64,000 nucleotides of DNA from Candidatus Brachybacter algidus (GTDB lineage: Bacteria > Bacteroidota > Bacteroidia > Chitinophagales > Saprospiraceae). The stretch lies in NCBI GenBank assembly GCA_016711705.1, contig JADJSK010000002.1, positions 1 to 64,000 on the forward strand, given 5' to 3'. Below the pieces are notes generated by a model that saw only the letters and a program-made list of their open reading frames with translations, searched no databases and was not told the origin of the DNA. Within the stretch, counting starts at the first letter, position 1; every line of letters starts with the position of its first letter. Positions 26,438 through 35,900 of this stretch are shown here, piece by piece. The translations under genes and the position numbers were made by a program.

Positions 26438-27364
26438 ATGCTTAAAAATTCAATTCCTCTTGGAGTTTCTTTACTTTTTGTTATACTTTTCCAATTATTT
26501 AATAACAGTACAATTGAAAGCAAGCAGAGTGGTAATAAAATCACAAATGAAGCTTTACAAACCATAGAAGTAAAGGGCTTTTTAGGTGAATTCAATCCAT
26601 TTTTGAGTCAGGAACTTTTGAGAGATAAGGTGAGTATTAATTCAGATTCTTCAATGATAGGTAGTATTAGTATTGTGAATGCTGATCAGTATAGAAAATG
26701 GATCGGTAAAATCAATATCGCAAATGCAACGAGCAAAGACACGATAATTGACTCATCTATTTTAACTTTTGGTACTCCTAATTCTACTATTTCAAAAGCT
26801 CGATATATAAAATTGAAAGCAATCCGAAATGGCGCTTATCAATCTTTTATGAAAGGAATGGAAAGGCTGGCAGGCTTTTCTGGTTATGATACCTTATATC
26901 TCGACCTTAGAAATTGTAGTTCGGGACTCGATCAGGAAGTGACTAAGATTGCCAATCAACTTGTCTATGATGCAGACGTGATGATGATGAAGGAAATGTT
27001 TTTTAATGGCACGATAAATAAAATAAATTCAAGAGGTAAGGTGTTTTTTCCTTTGAAAAAGATCATTATCCTCGTCAACGAGCAAACATCCGGAGTTTCT
27101 GAATTACTGATTCGGATGATTCAAAAGGGAAGTCAGGTCGAAATTCTGGGAAAACCTACAGTTGGTGCTCAGCTCATTATGCGCTTCTTTCCTTTATCAA
27201 ATGGGAAATATCTTTTTTTTCCAATTGGATATTATTGTAATGATTGCGAAAAAGTTGATCAAAAATACGATCAGAAGAAACTCAATCCAATTTTGCCAAA
27301 TATTAATTTGAGCGATATTAAAATGGACTCATTATTAAAGCAAAAGTTTGATATCAGTCTCTGA
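26438..27364 (+). CDS. S41-like (C-terminal processing peptidase fold) protein, probably catalytically inactive
   Basis: 308 residues with an N-terminal hydrophobic segment (IPLGVSLLFVILFQLF), so membrane-anchored or secreted. The C-terminal half has the S41 core: YDTLYLDLRNCSSG (cf. LILDLRxNxGG), then IIILVNEQTSGVSELLIRMIQ and VEILGKPTVGAQ. Aligning with the usual TASASE and GExTFGKG motifs puts Gly219 where the nucleophilic Ser is expected and Ala244 where the general-base Lys is expected. The PDZ domain common in CtpA proteins is not evident. It may be a scaffold or pseudo-peptidase. Its last 11 bp overlap the convergent tsaC gene. The fold call rests on motif order and the loss of catalysis on my alignment by eye. 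Confidence 0.7.
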   Translation: MLKNSIPLGVSLLFVILFQLFNNSTIESKQSGNKITNEALQTIEVKGFLGEFNPFLSQELLRDKVSINSDSSMIGSISIVNADQYRKWIGKINIANATSKDTIIDSSILTFGTPNSTISKARYIKLKAIRNGAYQSFMKGMERLAGFSGYDTLYLDLRNCSSGLDQEVTKIANQLVYDADVMMMKEMFFNGTINKINSRGKVFFPLKKIIILVNEQTSGVSELLIRMIQKGSQVEILGKPTVGAQLIMRFFPLSNGKYLFFPIGYYCNDCEKVDQKYDQKKLNPILPNINLSDIKMDSLLKQKFDISL

Positions 27365-27935
27365 GGACTTTGATGATTCCGTCTGCATCTTCAGTAATTA
27401 TTCGAGAACCTGATTTTTCAACATTATTTGTTTGGTCAAACTGAACGATGTAGTCGACACCTGTCAATATTGGTTTAGAGATTTCTTTAAATAGTCCCGG
27501 GGTAAACTCACCGCTTATATTGGCAGATGTGGAAACTATGGGTTTGCCAAATTTCAATAGGAGCTCCCTACAAAAAGGATCATCCGGCACTCTTATAGCC
27601 ACTGTCCCATCCTCACTTATCAGCTGAGATGCAAGGTTTTTAGCATCTTTTAATATAAAAGTTACAGGCTTTTCACTTTTATTTGCAAAATCGAGCATTG
27701 CTAATGAAGGTGGTTTGGCAAAATTTGAAATATCATTAAAGCTTGCCACCAGGATGATAAATGATTTTGAACCGGGTCGGTTCTTGAGGTCAATTATTTT
27801 ATTAATGGCTACTTCACTTTGAGCATCACAGCCGATTCCCCAAACAGTATCTGTCGGATACAAAATTAATAATACTTCCCTGAGATGCGTTATACAATGG
27901 GTAATGTCATTGTTGAAATTAGATTCATCGTTCAT
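27354..27935 (-). CDS. tsaC: Threonylcarbamoyl-AMP synthase (Sua5/YciO/YrdC family)
   Basis: 193-residue enzyme that makes threonylcarbamoyl-AMP from threonine, bicarbonate and ATP, the first step of t6A37 modification in ANN-decoding tRNAs. Family landmarks are YPTDTVWGIGCDA (about residues 30-42), the KNRPGSKSFIIL substrate loop, DGTVAIRVPDDPFCREL, and PIVSTSANISGEFTP. The protein stops after the YrdC domain, so it is the short TsaC type without the Sua5 linker domain. Its 3' end overlaps the convergent S41-like gene by 11 bp. Upstream lies the promoter region of the PKD protein gene, transcribed divergently. Confidence 0.93.
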   Translation of the reverse strand: MNDESNFNNDITHCITHLREVLLILYPTDTVWGIGCDAQSEVAINKIIDLKNRPGSKSFIILVASFNDISNFAKPPSLAMLDFANKSEKPVTFILKDAKNLASQLISEDGTVAIRVPDDPFCRELLLKFGKPIVSTSANISGEFTPGLFKEISKPILTGVDYIVQFDQTNNVEKSGSRIITEDADGIIKVLRD

Positions 27936-27982
27936 TTATTCATCAATATTAGGCAATAAATATACTGATTGAGTATATTTAA

Positions 27983-28014
27983 TTGGTCTTTTATGGTTTT
28001 ATATAATAACTTTG
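27983..28014 (+). promoter_or_regulatory. Bacteroidota promoter (-33 TTGG, -7 TAACTTTG)
   Basis: TAACTTTG at 28007-28014 fits TAnnTTTG, with TTGG at 27983-27986 20 nt upstream. It lies about 75 nt before the ATG at 28088 and would drive the first, and perhaps the second, PKD paralogue. Confidence 0.55.
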
Positions 28015-28087
28015 TCAACACAACAAGTTAACTTTTTATAGAAATAAAAGTTTCATTATGAAGTAATTGTATACGAGTTCAACACAG

Positions 28088-30325
28088 ATGGTCAAAGGTT
28101 TATTTTTTTTATGTTTTCTTGTATTGTTCCAATATGAGAGTTCTGCTAAGCACATAATTGGTGGGGTGATGTCTTACGAGTTCATCAGTAATAGCGGTAA
28201 CATAAACCGATATAAGCTGGTTCTCAAGATGTACAGAGATTGTAAACCAGAAGCAAATAAAGCAGATTTTGATGGTTTGTTCAATCAGGTGCCTGCACTT
28301 GCGACTGTTTTTATTAATACGAATCAAATATTTATTGACCAGCTGAATTTTGGTGTTCCGGCAGTAAAAGTAATAGGACTCGAGATCACTAACAAATGTT
28401 TGGTCCTCCCTCCTGATATATGTGTAGAGGAGGGCGTTTATACTGCTTTTGTCGACTTGCCTGTGAGCACATCAAGTTATCATATAACCTATCAGAGATG
28501 TTGCAGAAATAATAGTATATCCAATCTTGTTCGTCCTGGTGATGCAGGGGCTACATTCACAGTAGAGATAACTCCACGAGCGCAAAATGAAATGAATTCT
28601 TCTCCTCAGTTTTCAAATTTTCCTCCAACAGCTATTTGTGCTAACTTCCCACTGGTCTTTGACCATTCAGGAATTGATAAGGATGGTGATTCCTTGGTTT
28701 ACTCACTTTGTGCACCTTATATAGGTGGTGGCAACGATGACAACGGCAGCAATGGATGCTTTGTGGTAGCGCCGGATCCTGACTGTCCACCTCCTTTTGA
28801 TGAAGTTACCTATAGACCTCCATATTCTGCATTGAACCCTTTAGGCGGCGATCCAATACTTACCATAAACTCTATGACCGGACTATTATCCGGCACACCA
28901 ACTGTGACTGGTCAGTTTGTCGTAGGTATTTGTGTGAAAGAATATCGGGCAGGTTTGTTACTTTCAGAGATCAGGCGCGATTTCCAGTTTAATGTGACTC
29001 CATGCACAAAGACAGTCAATGCGCTGGTTGAAGCGCTTGGGATAGAAGGCAGAGACATAGAAGTAAGGGTCTGCGGCGATTCCATTCTAAATATTACAAA
29101 CAATAGTTCAATTGCCACAAATATTTTCGATCTGACTTGGGACTTTGATTACATGGGTCAGAAGCAATCAGGGAAAACTAAGGATTTTGTTTTAAAAACA
29201 CCTGACCTGGGGTTATACACCGGGACACTGTTGCTTAATCCCGGACTGCCTTGCAGTGATACTGCCTTTATTAGAGTCAATGTGTTTCCGGATATTAAGG
29301 CTGATTTTAGTCAAACCTACGATACTTGTTTAGGTAAAGTAATAGACTTTATGAATCTTTCAGTAAGTGATGCAGGGCCGATCCAGACTAGTACCTGGAA
29401 GGCTAATGAAGTGATTTTTGCTACCACAAATGACGCCCAATTTAATACGTTGGAGCCGGATTTCTATAATATGGAACTCATTGTTTCTGACCAAAATCAA
29501 TGCATGGATAGTATTTCCAAAACAGTTCCTTTCTTTCCTATACCTAAAGATGAGTTGATCAGTCCTGAAGCGATGGAAGGTTGTGATCCTTTTACAGTTC
29601 ATTTTCAGCGTCCTAATAATTATATAACAAATGACTATGATATTACATGGGAATTTGGAGTTGGCAGAACAGGAAAAGGTACCGATCCTACTCATCAATA
29701 TACGGATCCCGGTATTTATAATATCAGTGTAAATGTCCAAAATGTATTTGGATGTGAGACGGAAGCCGTTTTTCCACAGACTATCACAGTAATTGAATCA
29801 CCTGTAGCCGGATTTACTTATTTGCCGAAAGAACTATCCAACTTGAAGCCACTAATTAATATTACTGACGCAAGTAAGGATGCATCCTTCTGGTTCTATA
29901 GTTTTGGGAACGGTAGTCAGAGTTCCGATAGAAATCCAGAATATACTTACCCGGATACAGGAATGTATGTAATAACTCAGATCGTAACACACGAAAACGG
30001 CTGCAAGGATACCATCCAGATTAATGTAGATGTGGCGCCAAAATATACGATCTTTTTGCCTAATGCTTTCATCGGTGGCAATCTTGGAGACAATGGTGTA
30101 TACGGGTCTGTTGGGATACCTTTTGGTATAAAGTCTTTTGAGTTGTCCATATATGACAGATGGGGCAACAAGGTTTTTGGAACTACAGATTTTAATGGCA
30201 GGTGGGATGGCAAAAATAAAGCAGGACAAGTCTTGCCCAATGGAGTGTATGCTGTAAGAGTCAAGCTTACAGAGGCCAGAGGTGGTGAGCGGGAAATAAA
30301 AGGTACAGCGGTACTAGTACAATAA
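28088..30325 (+). CDS. Secreted PKD/CHU_C surface protein, paralogue 1 of 3
   Basis: 745 residues from ATG 28088 (MVKGLFFLCFLVLFQYESSA); a TTG at 28067 would add seven residues ahead of the signal. The mature protein opens with the conserved KHIIGGVMSYEF and has a Cys-rich N-terminal domain (YQRCCRNNSI; residues 25-320) containing the cadherin-like DHSGIDKDGDSLVYSL and a FNVTPC edge. Ig/PKD-type modules span about 330-645 (ITWEFGVG, HQYTDPGIYNISV). The last 95 residues are a CHU_C T9SS type B sorting domain (IFLPNAFIGG, IYDRWGNKVF, LPNGVYAVRV). Cell-surface attachment is inferred from the sorting tail; the ligand is unknown. The next paralogue starts 18 nt after the stop. Confidence 0.85.
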   Translation: MVKGLFFLCFLVLFQYESSAKHIIGGVMSYEFISNSGNINRYKLVLKMYRDCKPEANKADFDGLFNQVPALATVFINTNQIFIDQLNFGVPAVKVIGLEITNKCLVLPPDICVEEGVYTAFVDLPVSTSSYHITYQRCCRNNSISNLVRPGDAGATFTVEITPRAQNEMNSSPQFSNFPPTAICANFPLVFDHSGIDKDGDSLVYSLCAPYIGGGNDDNGSNGCFVVAPDPDCPPPFDEVTYRPPYSALNPLGGDPILTINSMTGLLSGTPTVTGQFVVGICVKEYRAGLLLSEIRRDFQFNVTPCTKTVNALVEALGIEGRDIEVRVCGDSILNITNNSSIATNIFDLTWDFDYMGQKQSGKTKDFVLKTPDLGLYTGTLLLNPGLPCSDTAFIRVNVFPDIKADFSQTYDTCLGKVIDFMNLSVSDAGPIQTSTWKANEVIFATTNDAQFNTLEPDFYNMELIVSDQNQCMDSISKTVPFFPIPKDELISPEAMEGCDPFTVHFQRPNNYITNDYDITWEFGVGRTGKGTDPTHQYTDPGIYNISVNVQNVFGCETEAVFPQTITVIESPVAGFTYLPKELSNLKPLINITDASKDASFWFYSFGNGSQSSDRNPEYTYPDTGMYVITQIVTHENGCKDTIQINVDVAPKYTIFLPNAFIGGNLGDNGVYGSVGIPFGIKSFELSIYDRWGNKVFGTTDFNGRWDGKNKAGQVLPNGVYAVRVKLTEARGGEREIKGTAVLVQ

Positions 30326-30343
30326 CTTCATGATCCAATCAAT

Positions 30344-32569
30344 ATGCTTATAAGACAATTGATACTTATTTTTTTGATTCTGATAGCTAGCAACATGTGT
30401 ATGAAAGCGGCACATATTATTGGTGGCGTGATGTCCTATGAATATATTTCTACGGAGAATAATATCAATACTTATAAAATCACTTTACGTGTATTTCGCG
30501 ATTGTAACCCATTTACTACAGGAGCGGACTTTGACAAGCCGGCGCCAATCTCCATTGGCAAATCAGATTTCACTTATTTTAACAAGAACTTATCCTTCGG
30601 AAACCCTGTAGTGACCACCATCTCAAATCAATTTACTAATTTTTGTCTAGCCCTGCCTCCAAATGTTTGTGTGCAGCAAGGGGTTTATACCAAATTGGTC
30701 AAATTGCCAATAGAGGATAATCTTTCGTATTTTATTATATATCAGAGATGTTGCAGGAATAACACCATTTTCAATATTCTTGCACCGGGTGATCGGGGGG
30801 CAACTTTTATGATAGAGATCACACCAGAGGCTCAAAAATTAAATAATTCATCTCCAACTTTTAAGAATTTCCCGCCTATAGCCATTTGTGGAAATTATGC
30901 GTTAAACTTTGATCATTCAGCCATAGATATAGATGGAGATAGTTTGGTTTATAGCTTAACAGCCCCTTTGGAAGGTGGTGGAAAAGATATGGACATGAGC
31001 TGCACTTCGATTTCACCTATTCCGGCATGTTTGCCACCTTATGAAAGTGTTTCTTACAGAAATCCATTTAATATAAACAATCCTATTGGTGGCAGTCCGG
31101 GGCTGTCGCTCAACAAAGAAACCGGTCTAATGTTAGGTAATCCCGATATTTTAGGGCAGTTTGTGGTAGGAGTGATGGTAAAGGAATATAGAAATGGTGT
31201 ATTATTATCCACCACGATCAGAGATTTTCAATTCAATATTACACAATGTGAAAAAACTGTAAATGCGTTGTTAGAAATTGATGATACACAAGGCAAAGAT
31301 TTAGAGTTGACTGTCTGTGGTGGCAAAACTTTCGATATTGAAAATAAAAGTTCACTGGCTTCGAGCATTCTATCCTATGATTGGGAGTTTGAACATGATG
31401 GAAAGAAATTAACATCTCAAGATAAAAACATAACCCTCCAGACACCTGAACCGGGTATTTATACCGGTCGTTTAATTCTTAATCAAGGGTTGGAATGCAC
31501 TGATACTGCTAACTATGTAATCAATAGGCTGCCTGAGCTAGCAGCTGATTTTGATGCTGATTTCGATCCATGTGAGCGCACAGGAATTCAATTTACAGAT
31601 AAATCTACAACAGAAACTGGGCTAGATTATACCCATAGTTGGACAAGTAATGGAATGGAGTTTTCAGCAAGTTCAAATCCACTCTTCAATCAACTTACGG
31701 TTGGAGATAAAAAGTTTACCCTGATCATAAAGGATATTAACAACTGCATAGATAGTTCGACCCACTTCGTGGATTACATTCAATCCCCTGATTATGACCT
31801 GGTGTTTGCTCCTTCCTTAACCGGCTGTGCAAATGCATTGATAACTATGAATCATCTGGATCCGCTAGATGCTGAATTGCAAAAAATAGAATGGGATTTT
31901 GGCGACGGAACTAAAGGGAAAGGTCCAGTGCCACAGCATATTTATGCCTCACAGGGTGATTATGATATATCAGTAAAAATCACGCATTCACTTGGCTGTA
32001 TCTACGAAAAGACATTTAGGAATGTCATCCATATAAAAGAGAGTCCAGTCGCTGCTTTTGATTTTAATCCGAAAGAATTGTCCAATCTTTCCGCTAAGAT
32101 CAGCATAAATGATCTTAGTAAAGATGCTATAAAATGGTTGTATGATTTTGGGGAAGGTGAGTTTTCAATTTTAACTGAACCCATTTATGAATATAAGGAT
32201 ACAGGAATCTACACCATATATCAAAAAGTAACTAATCAGTTTGGCTGTATAGATACGGCGTTTGCAATAGTAGATGTCAAGCCAATATATACCATTTTCC
32301 TTCCGAATGCTTTTATAGCAGGAAGCAATAGCATAAATGGCAGTTATGGGGCAGTAGGTATTCCCTTTGGATTAAGGGAATTTGAGATGAGGATCTATGA
32401 CAGATGGGGAAATGAGGTTTTTCATTCCAATGATTTCAACCAAAAATGGGATGGCAATAACTCCGATGGTCAACCCGCTGCAAACGGAGTATATGCTGTT
32501 TTGGTGCGCCTTATAGGAGCTAGAGGTGCTACAGAGACTATCCGGGGTCAGGCAGTGCTTTTAAAATGA
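30344..32569 (+). CDS. Secreted PKD/CHU_C surface protein, paralogue 2 of 3
   Basis: 741 residues in the same arrangement as the gene before it. The signal peptide ends near MCMKA and is followed by AHIIGGVMSYEYIS. The Cys-rich N-domain has YQRCCRNNTI and DHSAIDIDGDSLVYSL. A well-formed PKD domain at about 485-566 has IEWDFGDGTKGKG and HIYASQGDYDISVKI, and a second beta-module runs to about 649. The CHU_C tail (IFLPNAFIAG, IYDRWGNEVF, ANGVYAVLV) runs from about 650. Only 18 nt separate it from paralogue 1, so the two probably share a transcript. Downstream is a heptamer repeat array, and paralogue 3 starts 524 nt further on. Confidence 0.85.
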   Translation: MLIRQLILIFLILIASNMCMKAAHIIGGVMSYEYISTENNINTYKITLRVFRDCNPFTTGADFDKPAPISIGKSDFTYFNKNLSFGNPVVTTISNQFTNFCLALPPNVCVQQGVYTKLVKLPIEDNLSYFIIYQRCCRNNTIFNILAPGDRGATFMIEITPEAQKLNNSSPTFKNFPPIAICGNYALNFDHSAIDIDGDSLVYSLTAPLEGGGKDMDMSCTSISPIPACLPPYESVSYRNPFNINNPIGGSPGLSLNKETGLMLGNPDILGQFVVGVMVKEYRNGVLLSTTIRDFQFNITQCEKTVNALLEIDDTQGKDLELTVCGGKTFDIENKSSLASSILSYDWEFEHDGKKLTSQDKNITLQTPEPGIYTGRLILNQGLECTDTANYVINRLPELAADFDADFDPCERTGIQFTDKSTTETGLDYTHSWTSNGMEFSASSNPLFNQLTVGDKKFTLIIKDINNCIDSSTHFVDYIQSPDYDLVFAPSLTGCANALITMNHLDPLDAELQKIEWDFGDGTKGKGPVPQHIYASQGDYDISVKITHSLGCIYEKTFRNVIHIKESPVAAFDFNPKELSNLSAKISINDLSKDAIKWLYDFGEGEFSILTEPIYEYKDTGIYTIYQKVTNQFGCIDTAFAIVDVKPIYTIFLPNAFIAGSNSINGSYGAVGIPFGLREFEMRIYDRWGNEVFHSNDFNQKWDGNNSDGQPAANGVYAVLVRLIGARGATETIRGQAVLLK

Positions 32570-32587
32570 TTACTTCAATATTTGACG

Positions 32588-32655
32588 TCAGAAGTTAAAA
32601 TTAGAAGTCAGAAGTCAGAAGTCAGAAATCAGAAGTCAGAAGTCAGAAGTCAGAA
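32588..32655. repeat. Tandem heptamer array (TCAGAAG units)
   Basis: About nine copies of a 7-bp unit TCAGAAG with a few one-base variants, starting about 19 nt after the stop of paralogue 2. Its reverse-complement unit (TCTGACT in register) is one base away from the array unit at 1579-1627. Confidence 0.88.
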
Positions 32656-33093
32656 TGAAACTCCGAAGGTTGAGTCCAGCAAATGAAAACATTTAAGCAG
32701 ATTGAAAAGGCTCTAAAATTCAATGGAACTATTGTAATGCCATGAAAATAGTATAAATCATCTTTCATACCGAATAGGGTATCTTAATTGGACTGCTTTC
32801 GCTGCCACAAACGAAACCAGCTGGTATGTAATCTCGGTAATCATACGGCAAAATTTTGGTCTCATTTAATTTGCGCCGAATAAAAATCAACTACTATATT
32901 TGATATCCAAATATGGATGATGATCTGTTTACAAAATATTTAATTTTTATATAATTGATTAAGGGATGTTATAAACAACTCCGAAACTAAGTAATTACTT
33001 TAGATAGAATTGTAGTATTTTGCACCTCAATTAAATGAATTGATTCAAAAATGACTGTAATAGTTAAATTTAGCCCTCAGGACAATTTTTATA
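32656..33093. other. Gene-free stretch upstream of PKD paralogue 3
   Basis: About 440 nt with no credible gene. It holds a short segment near 32769-32793 (ACCGAATAGGG, then TTAATTGG) weakly resembling repeats inside the element at 39611-40144. An AT-rich tail may contain the promoter of paralogue 3; a TAGTATTTTG string about 70 nt before its ATG is a near match to the -7 box. Confidence 0.4.
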
Positions 33094-35322
33094 ATGTCAA
33101 TTATTCAACATGCAGCGTTTTTCCTCTTTATATTTTTGACCTCCTTCCTATTCATTCCAAAAGTTCAAAGTGCACACATTATCGGTGGAATGATGAGTTA
33201 CGAATTCATTTCAACCAGTAATGGTATCAACAAATACAGAATTACAATCAGGGTGTTCAGAGATTGTCAATCTCAAGGTGCTGACTTCGATTCGAATGCC
33301 GGCGTGTCTATAGCAACAGCTGATGGGAGTTACATAAAAACAAATGAAAATTTTAGCAACCCAACCAAATCAAATCTAACTAATTTATTTTCCAATCCTT
33401 GTCTTGTTCTTCCTCCAAATGTTTGTGTTCAGGAAGGTGTTTATACCAAAACAATTGATCTTCCCGTGATCAATCAGAGTTATTACATCATTTATCAGAG
33501 ATGTTGCAGAAATAATTCGATCTTCAATATCATGAACCCGGGTGATGTAGGAGCTACTTACTACACGGAGATAACACCATTAGCTCAGCAGCTTCAGAAC
33601 TCTTCTCCTACTTTCAAAACTATTCCACCGATAGCAGTTTGTGGCAATTTTTCTTTGCAATTTGATCATTCAGGTTTTGATAAAGACGGCGATAGTCTGG
33701 CTTACTATTTTGTAGCACCCATCATAGGTGGAGGACCTAATAGTTTCGGTAATAATTGTGATCTTACATCTCCAAGCCCTGATTGTCTGCCACCTTATGA
33801 TAGTGTTACTTACAGACCACCATTCACGAGCAGATTCCCCATGGGCGGTTCACCAGCGATATCCATAGATAGCAAAACCGGATTGTTAACCGGATTGCCG
33901 AATGCCATCGGCCAATTCGTGGTAGGTGTCAGAATAGATGAATATCGGAATGGTGTATTACTAAGTTCTTCGATCAGAGATTTTCAATTTAATGTAACTA
34001 ACTGCGAGAAGGTTATTAAAGCTTCCTTAGAGACGGATGATGTATCGGGACGTGATATTGAATTTAAGTTTTGCGGGGATGAATATGATAAAATAGACAA
34101 TAAAAGTACCCTGGCTTCAAGTATATTCAATTATTCCTGGAATGTTTCTCTGAATGGGAAGGATTCCCTTTATACTACCAAAGATCTTGATCTCAGCAAA
34201 CTTGAATTTGGGAATTATACCGGAACTATGATTCTAAATAAAGGTCTTCAATGCACTGATACCGCATTTTTTAAATTTAATAAATTTCCGGGAATAGATC
34301 CGGACTTTAGTTTTTCATACGATACATGTAAAGATAATGGTGTGAAATTTGAAAACCTTTCTATGAGTCAGGATGGTTTAGCCTTAATGAGTAATTGGGG
34401 GGATGTAGGGGTTTCTTTCAGTACTTCGCAGGATGGAGTTTATGGATTCAAAGGCCCTGGCGACTATGAAATAAAATTAACTCTAAGTGATTCCAATCAA
34501 TGCATAGATAGCGTGACCAGGATCGTACCGTATTATCCGATACCTGACAAGGTATTGGAAATGGATAACATAAACGGTTGTGTTCCGGCTCTTATTAGTT
34601 TTGTCCAGCCTCATCCTGACCTGGATGATTCTTACAAAATTACTTCGGACTTTGGTGATGGCAATACTGGCGAAGGATTAAATCCCGAGCATATATATTC
34701 GAAGGTCAATGATTATGATATAAGTATCCATGTGGTTGATGCTGTAGGCTGTGTCTATGATGGTTTTTTTAGCAAGGCCGTTAGAGTTCATGATGTTCCA
34801 GAAGCAGGGTTTGGTTATTCTCCAAATGAAGTTTCTAATATCAAACCCGACATTCAAATAGAAGATGAAAGCAACAATGCAGTGCGTTGGCAATATGAAT
34901 TGAGCAATGGCGATGTATTACAAAGCAGAAACCCTGCATATATTTTCTCAGACACGGGTATCATATCGATTAAACAGTTGGTCACAAATCTGAATGGGTG
35001 TAAAGATTCTATCTCCTTATTTTTAGATGTGGTGCCTATAAATACTATATTTTTACCAAACGCATTTCTGCCTTCTACTCAGGGTGAGAGCAGTACTTTC
35101 CGACCTGCTGGCAACGGCTTTGGAATCAAAGACTATCAGATGTCAGTCTATGATAGATATGGAGAAGAGATTTTTACTACACATGATTGGAATATTGGGT
35201 GGAATGGCATGGACAAAAATGGCAAAGCACTTCCAAATGGTAATTATGTAGTGCGAGTTCACATCACCGGACCCCGGGAAGTATCGAAGGTTTTGCAAGG
35301 GACTGCAATGCTTTTGCGCTAA
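33094..35322 (+). CDS. Secreted PKD/CHU_C surface protein, paralogue 3 of 3
   Basis: 742 residues. A signal peptide (FFLFIFLTSFLFIPKVQS) precedes AHIIGGMMSYEFIS. The N-domain keeps YQRCCRNNSI, DHSGFDKDGDSLAYYF and the ITPLAQQLQNSSPTFK segment shared with paralogue 2. Ig/PKD-like modules follow (ITSDFGDGNTGEG with HIYSKVNDYDISI), then a CHU_C type B sorting domain (IFLPNAFLPS, VYDRYGEEIF, LPNGNYVVRV). Its tail is the most divergent of the three, with YDRYGEE replacing YDRWGNE. It is separated from paralogue 2 by a repeat-containing gap, so it probably has its own promoter. rplS begins 99 nt downstream. Confidence 0.85.
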   Translation: MSIIQHAAFFLFIFLTSFLFIPKVQSAHIIGGMMSYEFISTSNGINKYRITIRVFRDCQSQGADFDSNAGVSIATADGSYIKTNENFSNPTKSNLTNLFSNPCLVLPPNVCVQEGVYTKTIDLPVINQSYYIIYQRCCRNNSIFNIMNPGDVGATYYTEITPLAQQLQNSSPTFKTIPPIAVCGNFSLQFDHSGFDKDGDSLAYYFVAPIIGGGPNSFGNNCDLTSPSPDCLPPYDSVTYRPPFTSRFPMGGSPAISIDSKTGLLTGLPNAIGQFVVGVRIDEYRNGVLLSSSIRDFQFNVTNCEKVIKASLETDDVSGRDIEFKFCGDEYDKIDNKSTLASSIFNYSWNVSLNGKDSLYTTKDLDLSKLEFGNYTGTMILNKGLQCTDTAFFKFNKFPGIDPDFSFSYDTCKDNGVKFENLSMSQDGLALMSNWGDVGVSFSTSQDGVYGFKGPGDYEIKLTLSDSNQCIDSVTRIVPYYPIPDKVLEMDNINGCVPALISFVQPHPDLDDSYKITSDFGDGNTGEGLNPEHIYSKVNDYDISIHVVDAVGCVYDGFFSKAVRVHDVPEAGFGYSPNEVSNIKPDIQIEDESNNAVRWQYELSNGDVLQSRNPAYIFSDTGIISIKQLVTNLNGCKDSISLFLDVVPINTIFLPNAFLPSTQGESSTFRPAGNGFGIKDYQMSVYDRYGEEIFTTHDWNIGWNGMDKNGKALPNGNYVVRVHITGPREVSKVLQGTAMLLR

Positions 35323-35379
35323 AGTTAAATTAAGTTGTATTTTTTTTCAGTGAAAATAAATATTTCGATAACTATTACT

Positions 35380-35387
35380 TACCTTTG
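35380..35387 (+). promoter_or_regulatory. -7 promoter box TACCTTTG for rplS
   Basis: It matches TAnnTTTG and lies 34 nt upstream of the rplS ATG at 35422. It also argues against the longer open frame that begins at 35335. Confidence 0.5.
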
Positions 35388-35421
35388 TGCCTCATTTCAA
35401 GAAAGAATAAACATAAGCGTC

Positions 35422-35781
35422 ATGGATGCAATTAAATTTGTCAACGAACAAACATTAAGTTTAAAAAATAAAATGGATTTCGGTCCTGGCGATAACGTTG
35501 AGATCAGCTACCAGATTATTGAAGGGGCTAAAGAACGTGTTCAGATATTCAAAGGTGATGTGATCCAGATAAAAGGACACGGACTGACTAAATCGTTCAC
35601 AGTTAGAAAGATCTCTAATGGTATTGGTGTAGAGCGTATCTTCCCTTTCGCTTCTCCTAGCATCATTGGTGTTAGAGTTGTAAAAAGAGGTAAAGTACGT
35701 CGTGCTAAATTATTTTACTTAAGAAGCTTAGTTGGTAAGGCTGCACGTATTAAAGAGAAAACTACATACTCAAAAAGCTAG
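35422..35781 (+). CDS. rplS: Ribosomal protein L19
   Basis: 119-residue protein of the 50S subunit at the interface with 30S. ATG 35422 gives MDAIKFVNEQTL and the normal bacterial length; an in-frame ATG at 35335 would add 29 residues that overlap the promoter box. Landmarks are FGPGDNVEISYQIIEGAKERVQ, FKGDVIQIKGHGLTKSFTVRKIS, GVERIFPFASP and the basic KRGKVRRAKLFYLRSLVGKAARIKE. It stands alone here without rimM or trmD, and is followed by a terminator. Confidence 0.97.
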   Translation: MDAIKFVNEQTLSLKNKMDFGPGDNVEISYQIIEGAKERVQIFKGDVIQIKGHGLTKSFTVRKISNGIGVERIFPFASPSIIGVRVVKRGKVRRAKLFYLRSLVGKAARIKEKTTYSKS

Positions 35782-35806
35782 TGTCATAGTTTTGAAATAT
35801 ATAAAG

Positions 35807-35841
35807 CTGCTTGGTCGTTCTGATTGAGCAGTTTTTTTTTT
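35807..35841 (+). terminator. Rho-independent terminator of rplS
   Basis: CTGCT (35807-35811) pairs with AGCAG (35827-35831), with partial pairing inside the loop, followed by ten T. It lies 26 nt after the rplS stop. Confidence 0.72.
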
Positions 35842-35860
35842 GGAAGCAAGTAGAATGGGC

Positions 35861-35890
35861 AATGAGTAATGGGTAATGGGTAATGGGTAA
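35861..35890. repeat. Tandem heptamer array (AATGRGT units)
   Basis: AATGAGT followed by three AATGGGT units and a degenerate continuation to about 35898. The AATGAGT unit recurs in the array at 54553-54608. Confidence 0.85.
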
Positions 35891-35900
35891 AGTAATGGAA

